Source: Conus ventricosus
Lineage: Eukaryota; Mollusca; Gastropoda; Neogastropoda; Conidae
Direction of reading: 5' to 3'
DNA length: 50,757 nt
Assembly (NCBI GenBank): GCA_018398815.1
Contig: JAFLJL010003975.1
Span: 1 to 50,757, forward strand
In this document: piece by piece, positions 8,340 through 19,186 of the stretch
Layout of the letters: every line of letters starts with the position of its first letter
Numbering within the stretch: position 1 is the first letter of the stretch
Notes under the pieces: generated by a model
Seen by the model: the letters and a program-made list of their open reading frames with translations, nothing else
What the model was told of the DNA's origin: nothing
Database searches by the model: none
Translations under genes and position numbers: made by a program

Positions 8340-11300
8340 ATGAATCGGGCTGAGCTGAGAGCAGCCCGCAATGAACGGCGATGCTGTGCCATCTCACGCG
8401 CAAACGGGGAAACGCATGCCAATGGTTCACACTCTCGCAGCCATGGAAAGGACAGCCACCGCTCCAGCGGTGCAAGCAGATCGTCGGACAAAGAGCGCAC
8501 CAAGCACCGAGACGCAGACCGCGATCGCGAAAAGAACAGGGACCGGAAGCGCGACAAGCATAAATCCAGAGGCAGGAGCTCGGAACCACAGCGAGAAAAG
8601 GGACAAAGACCGAGACAGGGGCCAGATAGGCACTGCGAGAGATCCCGCGAACCGGGGCCGGCCGAAGTCTCGCGACAGAGACCGACAGAATCCCGACCCG
8701 CAGATGGTGGGCCGCAGCAGAGACGCTGATGGAGCTGCCAGGCCCGCGAGCGAGACAGGCCCGGTGGGGGTAGCAGCCCGCGGACCGAGATTTTGACCCC
8801 GGCGCGTGCCGGGAGCGTAGCAGAGGCCGGGACGAGCGGATGGTGACCGGAAACCACCGGCAGAGGCACTGCAAGAGCAGCTCTCAGAAGAGGAGCGGCA
8901 GATGCTGGAGCGGAAGCGGAAGGTGGGGGCGTGGCAGGCGAAGAAGCGTGCTCTCGAACGCGACAAGGAGCGAGAAGAACGCGAGCGGCAGAGGCAGAGA
9001 CTGAGCCTAAGGCACCTTTCTTGGACGCTCGAGGACGACGGCACTGATGAGGACGCCGGCGGCGGGGTCGCCGCCGCAGACGGGTCGCGCAGGTAGGTGC
9101 ACGTGTAATTTTGCTTTGTGACATGTGCTGGTGCATCAGGGGTGGCAACACACAATAAAACAGCGTGCGCATTTTGTGCCACGCAGTCACCTCTGAACGT
9201 TACAGTGTGTTGGCGTGCTCTGAGGCTTCGTTGGCTGCATCCAGCACGGGGGATTCGCTGCCGTCGGCCAAAAGTGGTCGTTCCTAAATGTGGTCACGTA
9301 TGCAGCAGGCAGGCGACGCAGCCATAAAATGACCCAAAGAGGGAGACCCTCGACGCGTTTTATGGAGGACGTGGGCACGGCTGTGAAGCAGGATCTCCAG
9401 GCGTTGGATCCAGCATCGCCAGGGATTTCCATCAGCGCTAACCCTGCGCTCGAGAAGTCGGGCATCAAGCTCCCTGAGAACATGTTCGAGGAGCGCAAGC
9501 CTGTCGCAGATGTACAGGCTTGTCCGTTGGGCGGAAACGTGGGCGATGTGGAAAGGCAGGCGATGAGGCCGAGGAACAGGTGAGAATGAAACGAGAAGGT
9601 CCTGCAAAGGTTAAAGCCGAAGCTCAGTCAAAAGCCCGGGGGCGAAGCACCCGTGAAGTACGATCAGGTGTGCAATTTCAGGCGTTTAGGCACGAATCCC
9701 CCGTCTGGGAGGCCCTTCTGCGAGGCAAGTTTCGGAGGACACTCTCTGCACACCTGCTTTCCCCGATGCAGAGGTGTTGTCTTGCCCCGTTGCAGTCAGT
9801 TCGCTCCCAGGCGCGTGACTTGCACATGCAGGCAAAGGCAAGGCCCTTGAAGCGGCAGCGGCGCTTAGCTCGAGCGAAGGCCCCACGCAAAGCCGCCCTT
9901 GAGCGCTCCGCGCCCAAAGCGCCCACATGTACCCAGCGAGTCCTCCTCATCGTCTGAATCCAACGGTGGTGGCACCGGGGGCGATGACAAGGAGGTGGAA
10001 GGCGGCGATGCAGAAGAGGACTTGGACGATGAGGCCTGGGCCCAAGGCGGTCCAGAGCGGCAAGATCTCGAAGGGCGAAACGCCTCGCAGGGTCGACCAC
10101 AGCCCCCATCGACTACCCGGCCTTCCGGAAGGTGCGCCATTCTTGTGAACTTCATCCCACTGCTCACTGGCCTGGGAGAGCCGCCTGCATTGTAAGACCT
10201 CACAGTATATGCGTGCACGTTCTGTACATGCATCCCGATGGCCTCAGAGGCGTCAAGTGGAACACCTGCGTGAGTGTGGTCCCCCTCGGCGTGGCATCAG
10301 GCTTTTTATTGAATCATCGGGGCCCCGCGCTGACAAGAGGCCCTCGCGGGTTTTAAGCCGAGACGCGGCTTTGTCGAAAAGGAAAAGGGCGTCGCACGGC
10401 CCGGCGTACGGGGCACAGTGCGGCCTCTCTTTTCCTCTCCTACCGCGCTAAAAAGAAAGTATCGCGAGCCGTTCCCAAAATTTCAGGCACCCGCTCCCAA
10501 AAAACGTCGTCGGGCGTACGTATGGGGTGCCCACTGGCTCGGGAAAGACCCTGGCGTTGTGCAAACCGATGGCGCCAATAGCGACCGGGTTTTTCACGGG
10601 GCCTTGTGAGAGGTGGGCAACGGCCCGGTGGGCCCTCTAATTGCGCCCACGCGTGAGTCGTCAGCGGTGCGACGCGCCTGTTGCTCGCCTGTTTTGCACA
10701 GTCTGTACTGGCCGGGCCCCTACTCCAGAAATACCCCCGCTTGCGCGGTTTGCAGTTTTTTCTTTGTTTACAGTTGCGTTGGTCTGTGGTCGGGAGTTGT
10801 GCGACACCCTTCTTTCTTCAATTTTTTTGACCTGGCTTTCCCCCAGATCGCAGGGAGCTCAAGTCTTCGCAAAGGCGCAGACCTCCGCATGGAGGTATGG
10901 GGGCTCGGGTGAAAAGGGCAGATCAACGAGCCAAGCGCGGGTGCACGCCGTTTGTGGCACGCCCGGCCGCTGATCGGACATTCTCGTCATTCCAATGGCA
11001 AGATCCCCAACCTGCCCGCGTCACGAGCTTTTCATTGACGAGGGATAATGTTCGACATGGGTTCGACCCGCAATATCGTATCATTGCGCAATCCGCCCAG
11101 ACCGCCGGGCATTTGTTCTCCCCCACGTTTCCGTACGCCGTGGAGGCGGTGGCGCGGGACCTTCCGGGAGCCTGCGCGATTCAGGTGCGTTCCTTTGTCA
11201 AGCTTATCATTTTTTTTGCTTGGCTGGCCGGGCAAACTTTTTGAATTGCAGAGCACTTCATTGAATTCGATGACAACAGCGCGCTCGGACTTCTGACGCC

Positions 11301-13330
11301 CCGGCCGAAAAAAAGCAGGGGGAGAAGCGACCCGGTTGTCCATCCGTGCCAAGGCTCATTGCTAGTTCGCGCAACTAAACGGCTTCTGGGTGCAAGGTTT
11401 TGCACACGCAGGGGGGCGGTCGCAGTAGGGACCCAAACCCATCGCGCAGCCGCGAAATCCCAACAGCGAGGGGGGGAGCGCTTTGAGCGGTGTGAGCTGC
11501 TAAGCGAGCACAACGAACCCGCGGTAAGGTCCCGGTTCGTAAACACCGGAAAGTGCAGCAACTGTCCCAGGATATGCTGCAGTACGGCTCGTCAATTAAG
11601 TGCAGGGGGGACATGCCGCAGGTGCGCATCAGCCGTTTCGGAGCTGGGGAGGGAACCAACCTGGTTCGGTTGTATCCCAAAAGCCCTGGAACCACCCGCG
11701 CATGGCCGTTTGCGGCCTGCGGAGGAGCACGCGCGGCACGTCTGCGCACGCCGCCGCCTCTTTTTTGTGCTTTTGTTTTGGTCATGCTGGCACATCGCTC
11801 ACAGGAGCAACGGCCAGCGCCCTGGATGCTGGGAAAAACCCCCGGGCCCTGCCCTCGCAGCGTGAGTGGCTGCAGAACGGACCGGGGAAAGCACAATCAA
11901 GTTTTAAACCCGGCGCGGCAGCTTTCGGTCGCCACGGCGTTGAAACCCCCGGCCTGGACGTCCCCGCCTCGTGTTAGCTCAATTACGACACCCGAAACCC
12001 CCCGAGGAGTACGTCCCGCTCGGCCCCACCGGCCGCCCGTATGGCCGGCTATCCGTTCCCGCTCCGCGGACGACAAATGCGCCAGACCCGGTCAAAACGC
12101 TTCAGATCCAACAGCCGGGCCGCGGGGATCTGCGGTGGCCTGCCCGCCCGAGCTACGTCAATTTCAGCGACATTTGTGGGTGTGCCGAAGATGTAATGCC
12201 CCCGTGTTGGCTGTACCACCGGTAGGTTGCGCTGGGCCAAAACGCATGACGCAGGTGTAGCCCCGCGCCACGTGTTCTCAGAAGAGCGGACGCTTCACGG
12301 ACAAGCGCAAGAAGGGCTCGAAAGGGGCCCCCGGGAAGCGGTTTTGGGGGCCCGGGCTTAAATTTTTGATGAGCGCGGGGACAGGAGCACGACGCCGTCA
12401 AGTTCGCCACAAGTCGCAGTTCAAAGAGGGTGGCGGGGAGGGCGCCGAAAGCGCGCACAGCGGCGCGAGGACTGGCAGGGGCGATGGCGGCGAGCGAGGG
12501 CGCAGAAATGGCGGGGGGATGCTAAACGCTCTTGGCTCAGATTGCCCCCCGAAGGGGGCAAACATGTCGGGGGGGTGAGGCTGCATGTGCTTCAATTGGC
12601 CCCCGTGCGGCTTTTAGAAAGGTCCTTTTCTGCATGTTTGGCCCGGGTGCGTGCTGCTTTATAAATGCAGCCACCCCCGCAGTGCTCTTTGGGGGACAAA
12701 ACCACATTTAGCTCTGGGGCCCCGAATCTACCTCACCCTGCGTTTGTAGCTTGTTGGGTGGAACCGTTTGGCTTCGTGATGCCTGGTCCGCTGCGATAAA
12801 GTTAAGCTGAGCGCCGCGCTGTGTGCAGGATCGCCGTAAGGGGGCGCAGCGACGCGCTCGGGGGGCGAGCCGCGCGCCCAAAGCGGGGCGGATCACGGGA
12901 CTCTCGCAGGGGGGCCGCCGTGTCACGCCTGAGGTGTGCCGCAGCTGACGGGCGACCGCAGGCCGCCCTGGTCATGGCGGCACAGCAGGGGGCGAGCAAA
13001 ATGCCCGGGAAACATGGGGTGGCGGAGGACGGGCGCGGCGGGCGCGACTGGGCATGCAGAGCGTCTGGCGCGCAGCGCCGCCCCCACGGCCCCTGTGGCA
13101 GCGGACTAACGAGGCCGAGGGTCATCAAAGACTTCCCCAGGTGCGCGTTACCACGTGCGCACCGTGTACCACGCGCAGATCGCCGACGTCCCCGGTGCGG
13201 CACTGAGTGCGCTTGTTCACAGCGGCTTGTGTGCCCCCAGTTTGGGGCGTCCTGACGGCAGCCATTCGCTTGCGATTCAGCGGTCTAGCCAGGCTGCTAA
13301 ATTGACATAACATGGGGCGGGGTGCGCTTA
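8340..13330 (+). CDS. PRP5: PRP5/DDX46 DEAD-box RNA helicase (prespliceosome assembly), frames heavily broken
   Basis: ATP-dependent nuclear helicase that remodels U2 snRNP at branch-site selection. Order: Arg/Asp/Ser-rich N-terminus (8430-8760); SEEERQMLERKRKVGAW and LSWTLEDDGTDED (8885-9060); donor 9093; a DPLD-like segment and FMEDVG (about 9340-9375; known to contact SF3B1); donor 9580; acidic DEAW region (about 10030); VDHS then IDYPAFRK one frame later (10093-10133); CGLS (about 10425); TGSGKT motif I (about 10535-10552); PTRE motif Ia (about 10650); CGTPGR (about 10953); DEG-D and MFDMG, the DEAD box (about 11037-11060); GFDPQYRII; FSPTFP where SATFP is expected (about 11120); intron 11185-11251; motif V ATSVAARGLD-like text (11930-11965); GPTGR motif VI (about 12020); GSGFKF-like tail (about 12345); C-terminal KH-like domain IKDFP...TVYHAQIADVPGAALSA (13120-13235). 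The start is uncertain: 8340 is the first Met of the Arg-rich frame. Confidence 0.92.
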
Positions 13331-14359
13331 GACCCTTGAGACCCTGTGTATGCAGGCGCGGCCATCATCTCAAGGGGCGTCTATGCCCCGGGGCGCGATT
13401 CCCCCAGACGCACCAAGCTCTTTCCTCATCAAAGGTCCCCCCCACCATCGGAAGCACGCCAAGGCGCTGATCAAGCGATGATGAGGAGAAGAGGAGAAAA
13501 GCATGGGGCGTGAGGCGGGGCAATGGGGCGCTCAAATTTTTGATTGACCGGCACAAACGTTCACAAAAGGAGCAGCAGTTGTATGCCCCTAGGTGCCCCC
13601 CAGCGGTGCGCGTTAAAGTTGCACAGGCGCGGCGTATTGGCACAAGAGACCTGAAAAGGGTGTGGCAGCGTTGCTTTCGTTTTCAGACGGTGCGGTTTCC
13701 GTGGAGATTTTTGGCACGCGCTCATGTTCCCCATGCGACAAGGGGCTTTTGCATTGCAAATACACCCTATGGAGGGTTTCACGGGGCAACCCCCTGGATT
13801 TTAAAGGGTGCCTTCGGGGCCAGCCCGCGGGGAAAAAAACGACATGAAGTCGGGAAAACCCGGCCCGGGGGGCATCGGCCTGCCCGGGGGCGGGGAAGCA
13901 AAACCAAAGCGTTCCAAGAACCACCCGAGTGGGGTAGATGAAAGTGGTTTTTCCCTTAGCGGAACGGGAAAATTTTTTTGTTTTGTTTGTGTGGGGTAAT
14001 ATGGTTTACCGCATGCTATTTCATTCGTTAAGTAAAGGCAGGCAGGGAGGCAGACCGAGGGACGAAAGACCGAAAGGGCGGGGAGCGCAATGGTCAGGAA
14101 AGAACGGAGCTCCCGGAGACCTGTACCGGGGTGTGCTCATGGTCACGTCGTGATACCGCGCTACCGTACCAAGGGAACATGGCTGCAAGCGAGGAGCGCG
14201 CGACGCCCCCGGGGGGGTCGCACGATTTGGGAGCACACCCCGCAAGAACCCAAACGTCGTGTGCGTGCAAAAAGGGGGGATGTGCAGGGGAGGGTACACT
14301 TTTGGAATTCCGTAAAAGGCAGTTGCGGTGGGTTTGCACAGGGGGCCGCCCGTCGAGAC
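13331..14359. other. Region between PRP5 and the RIC8-like ORF, no gene recognised
   Basis: Frames are open on both strands over short distances (13510-13941 plus; 14021-14455 minus) with no recognisable motif. The texture is homopolymer-rich (runs of 4-8 G, C or A), as in the PRP5 helicase core. The 3' ends of PRP5 (plus) and the candidate minus-strand gene converge here, so terminators are expected, but I cannot point to one. Confidence 0.35.
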
Positions 14360-15592
14360 GGGCTTAAGATTCGGGGACGTTTTGGGTTTTTGGAGGGAAA
14401 AAGGTAGGGGCCTGCGTTGCCCCCTGACGAACCCGACGAGGGGGAGTTTTCCCATTCAAGTGAAATGCCGTAAAGAAAAACGCGCGTACAGAGAGAATGC
14501 TCCCGGGGGGGGTGCTGTTGAGTGAGGAAAAGTGCCTGGAGGGGGGCTCGTGACAGCTGTAAATGACAGCAAAAAAATTATCCACCCCCAAAGGCCTGCG
14601 GTGCTTTTCCCCAGGCGTCCACACACGACTCAGAGCGCAGTCGGGGTGCGCTTCTAAAGTGGGGAAACCTTGGGAGCGGGGAGCGAGAGGGGGCCCGCGG
14701 TGAAAAAGAGACTTTAGCAAGTCCCCGAACAGAAGCCCCCAAAAGCCTGCGCCCCGTGAGAGGATCTCACACAGTGTGATCGTAAACTGTTTGGTGGCTG
14801 TGGGCTCCCCGGTGGACAAGTTTAGAAATTGGGAATGAAAGTTGATCGTACTTGACCCCCAATATAATAAATATTTTTGGAAAAGGGAAAGGGGGATGCC
14901 CTTAAGTTTACTGAATGCGCGCTGGGGGGACTGGACTCACCGTGCCGTGCCTGGGCAGGGCGGGGCTGGGTTTTTTGGCCTAGCGGCCCCGCGAGGGACA
15001 CACCCCCCTCGCCCTTTTTCAGAAAATCACGGGCCCGGGTCCCAACATACCACCTGGCCGACGTCAGGACCCTCATATCAAACGTCAGGTCCAAACCCGG
15101 GGTACCCGGCCCGGCCTCGCAAAGGGCGTCCACATTGCCACCAAGGCCGACGTCTTGCGCAGCGTCAGTGCTGGCTCCGAAGGCCGTCCCCAGGACGTCA
15201 GCTGCGGCGCGGCACGACCCGTCCATTCCTCGGCGTGGGCAGTCAAAATGACCCCGTGCACAAGCCCCCGGGCTTTTGACATGTCCATACAAAAATGCCC
15301 TGAGGTTTTGCAGTGCCATCACCCCCAGCTGGCTCTGCGGGAAAATGCGCGTTTCAGGTCCCCCCGAAAGAAAGGGCCATCTGCTCTTACAGAGGCCGAA
15401 TCCCCATGTCGTGGCCGGGGCCCGAGCGGAGGGGCGTTGAAGGTGGGGGGGGGCGCGGTTTTGAGGCATGCGCTTGGCGGCCTTGAACCCCCTGGGCCGG
15501 GGGAGGTTCTCCAAGTGCCTCAAGGCGGCGAGTGCGCCGCACATCACGAGCGGGCCCCGACGGACTCGTGCTTGGCCTGTCGCAGCCCCCAA
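14360..15592 (-). CDS. Possible RIC8-like (synembryn) armadillo-repeat protein, frames broken
   Basis: A 256-codon minus frame (15592-14822) is followed by a second frame (14819-14364). Segments suggestive of RIC8, the G-alpha chaperone and exchange factor: LGVMALQNLRAFLYGHVKSP (compare the repeat that scores non-signalling segments), DLTFDMRVLTSARWYVGTRA with LKKGEGGVSLAGPL (compare the family's FDLRLLFLLTAL plus GGVxLL), and TATKQFTITLCEILSRG (compare the EILKVLFNIT helix), then PLAPRSQGFPTLEAHPDCA. Order and spacing fit, but no single motif is decisive; another ARM/HEAT-type protein, or chance in a GC-rich minus strand, remains possible. The gene would be convergent with PRP5. Confidence 0.3.
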
Positions 15593-17330
15593 TGGGGCTG
15601 CGGTAGAAAGCCCGCAGGCAAAAAAAAATCAGCAAGCTCACCCCCGACCACTCTGTTGGGGGCCGCAGGCGTCATAGCATGTTTCGTCCTCAAAGACGGT
15701 GGACTTTCCAAAGGGGAGGACGGGGGACCTGCGGCGACGCACAAAGCCGAGACTCGGGTTGTCCCCCACATTTCACGGCGAGCTGCCTAGCTTGTGCACG
15801 TCCTGGGGCCGCAAGCCAAATTAAACTGGATCTGATAGCGAGGACGCGCGCGCTGGAATTCGCGACGCTGTGCATGGGGCCCCGAGCCCCAAATCAGCCT
15901 CCAACGGCCAAGCCCCCATGCCCGCCAACTCCCCCAGGGTCGGACCCCGCTTGATTGGGGCTAGCCCAATTTTACGATGCTGGCATTGGCAAAATCGTCG
16001 AGGCGATGGGGCAGGCCCTAGCGCGAGCGCGCTCGGCGGCATCTTGCCTAAACCGGCGCGTGCGCAAGTCCCACGCCATGTTCTCCCCGTTCTTCACACC
16101 ACCCCCTCCGCTCCAGAGCGCGGTGTACCCCGCCAGTCAGCCGCCCAGCGCGCGCGGCACCGCCTTTGGAGCCCCCCATGGCACGTGCGCACGGTTCCAA
16201 CCGTGGTTGTCCGCGACCGCGCTCCCTACTCCCGGCCCCCCTTGCCGCCCCCCGCGCCCCGTCCACTGCCTGCGCGCGCGTGCGAATTTGCGGTGCCGGC
16301 TGCCCCCCCCGCAGCCTCCAGGTGGGCGCGTTGGGCTTTTTCCCGCTCCCACAAGAGGGAATGCACTTGGAGTCGCCACTTCAGACTGGAGCCTAACTAC
16401 CGCCGCAGCGACTGGCGCTGTCTCTACCGCGGTGGCTGCAACAGCTGTGCGGCCCTCGGCCGCGGCCTACGGCCAGCGTGTGTGGCTCGCGGGCTGCCTT
16501 GCGCCGGGGCGCCGCGGGTGCATTCCAAGCGAATCGTCTTCGCTAACCTTCCCCATGACAGTAGCGCCACGTCAGTCGTCGCGTCGCACGCTGGGGCACG
16601 TGCCATGCACCGGAAGCAGCCAGCCGCTGGCAGTTACGGCATCCCTGCGTCATTTATCCTGCAAATGCTCGGCCCAGCACGCCTTCGTGCGCGACACGGC
16701 CGCACGAAGCATCTGCATTCAGAGCGATTGTTCATGGCCGAGTGCATACTCGTCAAACAACCGCGCGGCGCTTGGAGATGTGCACAGCCTCACTGCAAGA
16801 TGGCCACACAAGCGGCAGCCCACTCAAGGTCGGCCCAGAATCATTTAGTATCTAACCAGGAACCAAAAACGTCGCCAGTGGTCGAGAAAGGCAGGGGAGC
16901 GAACATGACCAGTTCTTCTCGCATTTTTTGTTTGCAATCCGCCGCCGCGCACTTGCCGGGCCCTGTCGCAGCAGTGCCGCCTCCACCTCCCTGCTTGCGA
17001 CGCCTAGCTTCTGACAGACTGCCACGACGAAGCATCCAGGTCCTGCTGGTACGGCACCACGGGAAGTGGCTGTTCACATCTCCGCCAGCCAACATGTCCC
17101 GCAAGCTTCTTGTGCAGGCCTTGGTTGCGAGCGTCCGGGGACAGCTTGCGCTGCAGCGCTTCTGCTGCATAAAGTGCCCCGTCCGTAGCAGGGTTCGAAG
17201 CGATTGTCGAGCAGTCGCTGTCTGACGGAGCAACATCCACAGTGTCTGCGGACGCTTTCGGCAGCGCATCTAGCCCCAGCCACATCATAACGCATATGGG
17301 CATGAGAGGCCGTCGTTTCCTGCACACCAT
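15593..17330. other. GC-rich region with long but unconvincing open frames; coding-like patch at 16841-17330 (minus)
   Basis: The window's longest frame (15870-17225, plus, 451 codons) and its overlapping neighbour (15955-16848) are Pro/Ala/Arg-rich with no domain, as expected from stop-poor GC-rich DNA. On the minus strand 17330-17004 is better balanced: a hydrophobic start (MPICVMMWLGLDALPK) leads into ADTVDVAPSDSDCSTIASNP and an Ala/Leu/Lys helix, ending near LHKKLAGHVG. It could be an exported or membrane protein exon. I recognise no family in either. Confidence 0.25.
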
Positions 17331-17552
17331 CGCACATTGCCCAACTAAGAAGCATCAGGGGGCACACTGAGCGTGAACAAAAGAAGAAGTAAAACCTACA
17401 CAGCACGCATATCCTGTCCTGCAACACCCCTCGATACGGTGCCATAATCCGTGCTTGTGATCACCGGAATCACCAGCGTTCGTTGAGCAAACAACGCCCC
17501 TATGCGGCCAGGGTCAGCAGATCGAGGGACCACTTGCAGTGAGCGGCCAAAC

Positions 17553-17935
17553 TCATCCTGCAGCAACATGCAGGTCCAGCGGGTACTTGCAACTCAGGGA
17601 GCCACGTTCAGCATCTCCGGCACAAGCGCCACCTACAAGAGCACAACGGATGTCGTGGTAGAGCAGACTACCAGTCAGAGTGTCGTGTGGTCGTATGCCG
17701 CATGAACACGAGCACGCTGCACGCGACATAAATGTTGCACGACAGGACACTCTGCGAGGTGCAGATGGGTTTCCTGCAATACCGATTCCGCTCAAGAGCA
17801 CTTTGTCACGAAGCATCACCCAGGCGCCACGATGCGTACCTGCCTTGCCCACCTTCATGCGCTGCTTCGTGAGCCAGCGGGGCAAGCTCTTGGTCCCCTC
17901 GATTTTCCCAGTTCTGCCACCCCACTCGAAGTGAC
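17553..17935 (-). other. Coding-like minus-strand stretch next to the microsatellite, unassigned
   Basis: About 125 codons are open without stops, with balanced composition: FEWGGRTGKIEGTKSLPRWL, then GAWVMLRDKVLLSGIGIAGN, then a Cys-rich tail. Upstream the same frame runs into the CA/TG repeat and becomes Val-Cys-Val-Cys, which is not protein-like. No family recognised; the plus strand is also open here, so strand is uncertain. Confidence 0.2.
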
Positions 17936-17992
17936 GCAGGCGTCTGAACAGCAAAGTTACATTCCACAGTGCTGCTGGGTATGATTCACACC

Positions 17993-18045
17993 ACACACTT
18001 GTAACCACTAACACTTGAACCACACACTTGTAACCACACACTTGT
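17993..18045 (+). repeat. Short minisatellite, unit about CACACACTTGTAACCA
   Basis: Several imperfect copies of a roughly 16-base unit (CACACTTGTAACCA variants) lead directly into the CA microsatellite. The unit contains CACACA, so the microsatellite may have grown from it. Confidence 0.8.
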
Positions 18046-18157
<112 letters not shown>

Positions 18158-18808
18158 CTGCAGAGTCACCACGTCTGCTGGTTGCAGCTTGGTGCACTTG
18201 CTTCGCACACTGCGCCACAGCTTGCAACTACTCAACAGACTAGCAGAGCGTGAACTGCAGTGCCTGCAGACTCTTCCTAGTTCTCAGAGCCTCCGCAACG
18301 TTCGGTACGAAGCCCGGGCACCACTACACTAGCACCAATCTCCCATGGTCGGGCCCTGCATGTTGCGCACATGTCGCATGGTTCCTCTGCTTCGTGTTGA
18401 GGGTGGTCTGCTGCTTGACACATGGCTCTAACAGGCTCGCGTCCTGACACCAACCCCAGCAGCCGTGCCAGCATCCGAAGCAGACTGGAAACAAAGTCGA
18501 GCAGCAACTCAGCTTATCCAGCGAACAAGCTAATTCGTAAAGGAATAGCGTAATTCCCAATTCGCAGACCGAGCAGATGCAGCCAAAGCGGTTCAAAGAA
18601 CTGCTGCTGCACGTATCCATGCCACCAGGCTGCGTTCATTTGTTAGATTGAAGCTTGCCCACGCGTGGTGTGCCCATCAGGTGGTTTGGCAGAAGCCGGA
18701 GCACTAAACCAGAGCCAAAGCTATGCACGCCGAGCGACGGCAAAGAACCTTCAGTTCTTCTTGGCGCCACTCACAATTTCGCCGTTGTCTGCCTTATGCG
18801 TTCGGGAT

Positions 18809-19186
18809 TCACTGTAACCTACAAACACGCCGCTTGCGCTGATGTACTCCTTCCGTCGCTGAAACGAGCAATGCGACAATGAATGCTGCAACACACAGAG
18901 AAAACAACAACATGATTTTGCGAGAGCTCGGAGTCAAAAGGATTGTGGGGCGGCGAGGCGGCACCCCAATGTACGTCTTCACCCGCATATCGTCGGCTCC
19001 TTGAAAGCAGCAGTTGCAGCCGTAGAAGACCCGCATTTTCCGATTCTGGGTCGTCACAAAGTCACGAAAGCGTCCTACAGCGCTCATTCTACGAACGGCG
19101 AAGTTTAGGAGCGTGCGCTCCGAAACGCCAACATCGCCACAACATGTCGGATTTTTGGCCGGCAAAGGCGCGTGTGCCATTGCCAC
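18809..19186 (-). other. Coding-like minus-strand stretch with a membrane segment, unassigned
   Basis: About 125 codons are open. RRMSAVGRFRDFVTTQNRKM and VFYGCNCCFQGADDMRVKTY (about 19090-18970) are followed by a hydrophobic run (LLFSLCVAAFIVALLV, about 18900). A GTGAAG donor near 18980 and a TTGCAG acceptor near 18888 would remove the segment between them, in which case the hydrophobic run is partly intronic. No family recognised. Confidence 0.25.

Noticed and set aside
15870..17225. Longest open frame in the window (451 codons, plus).
   Set aside because: Pro/Ala/Arg-rich, no domain, in GC-rich DNA where stops are rare; overlapping frames on both strands are nearly as long.
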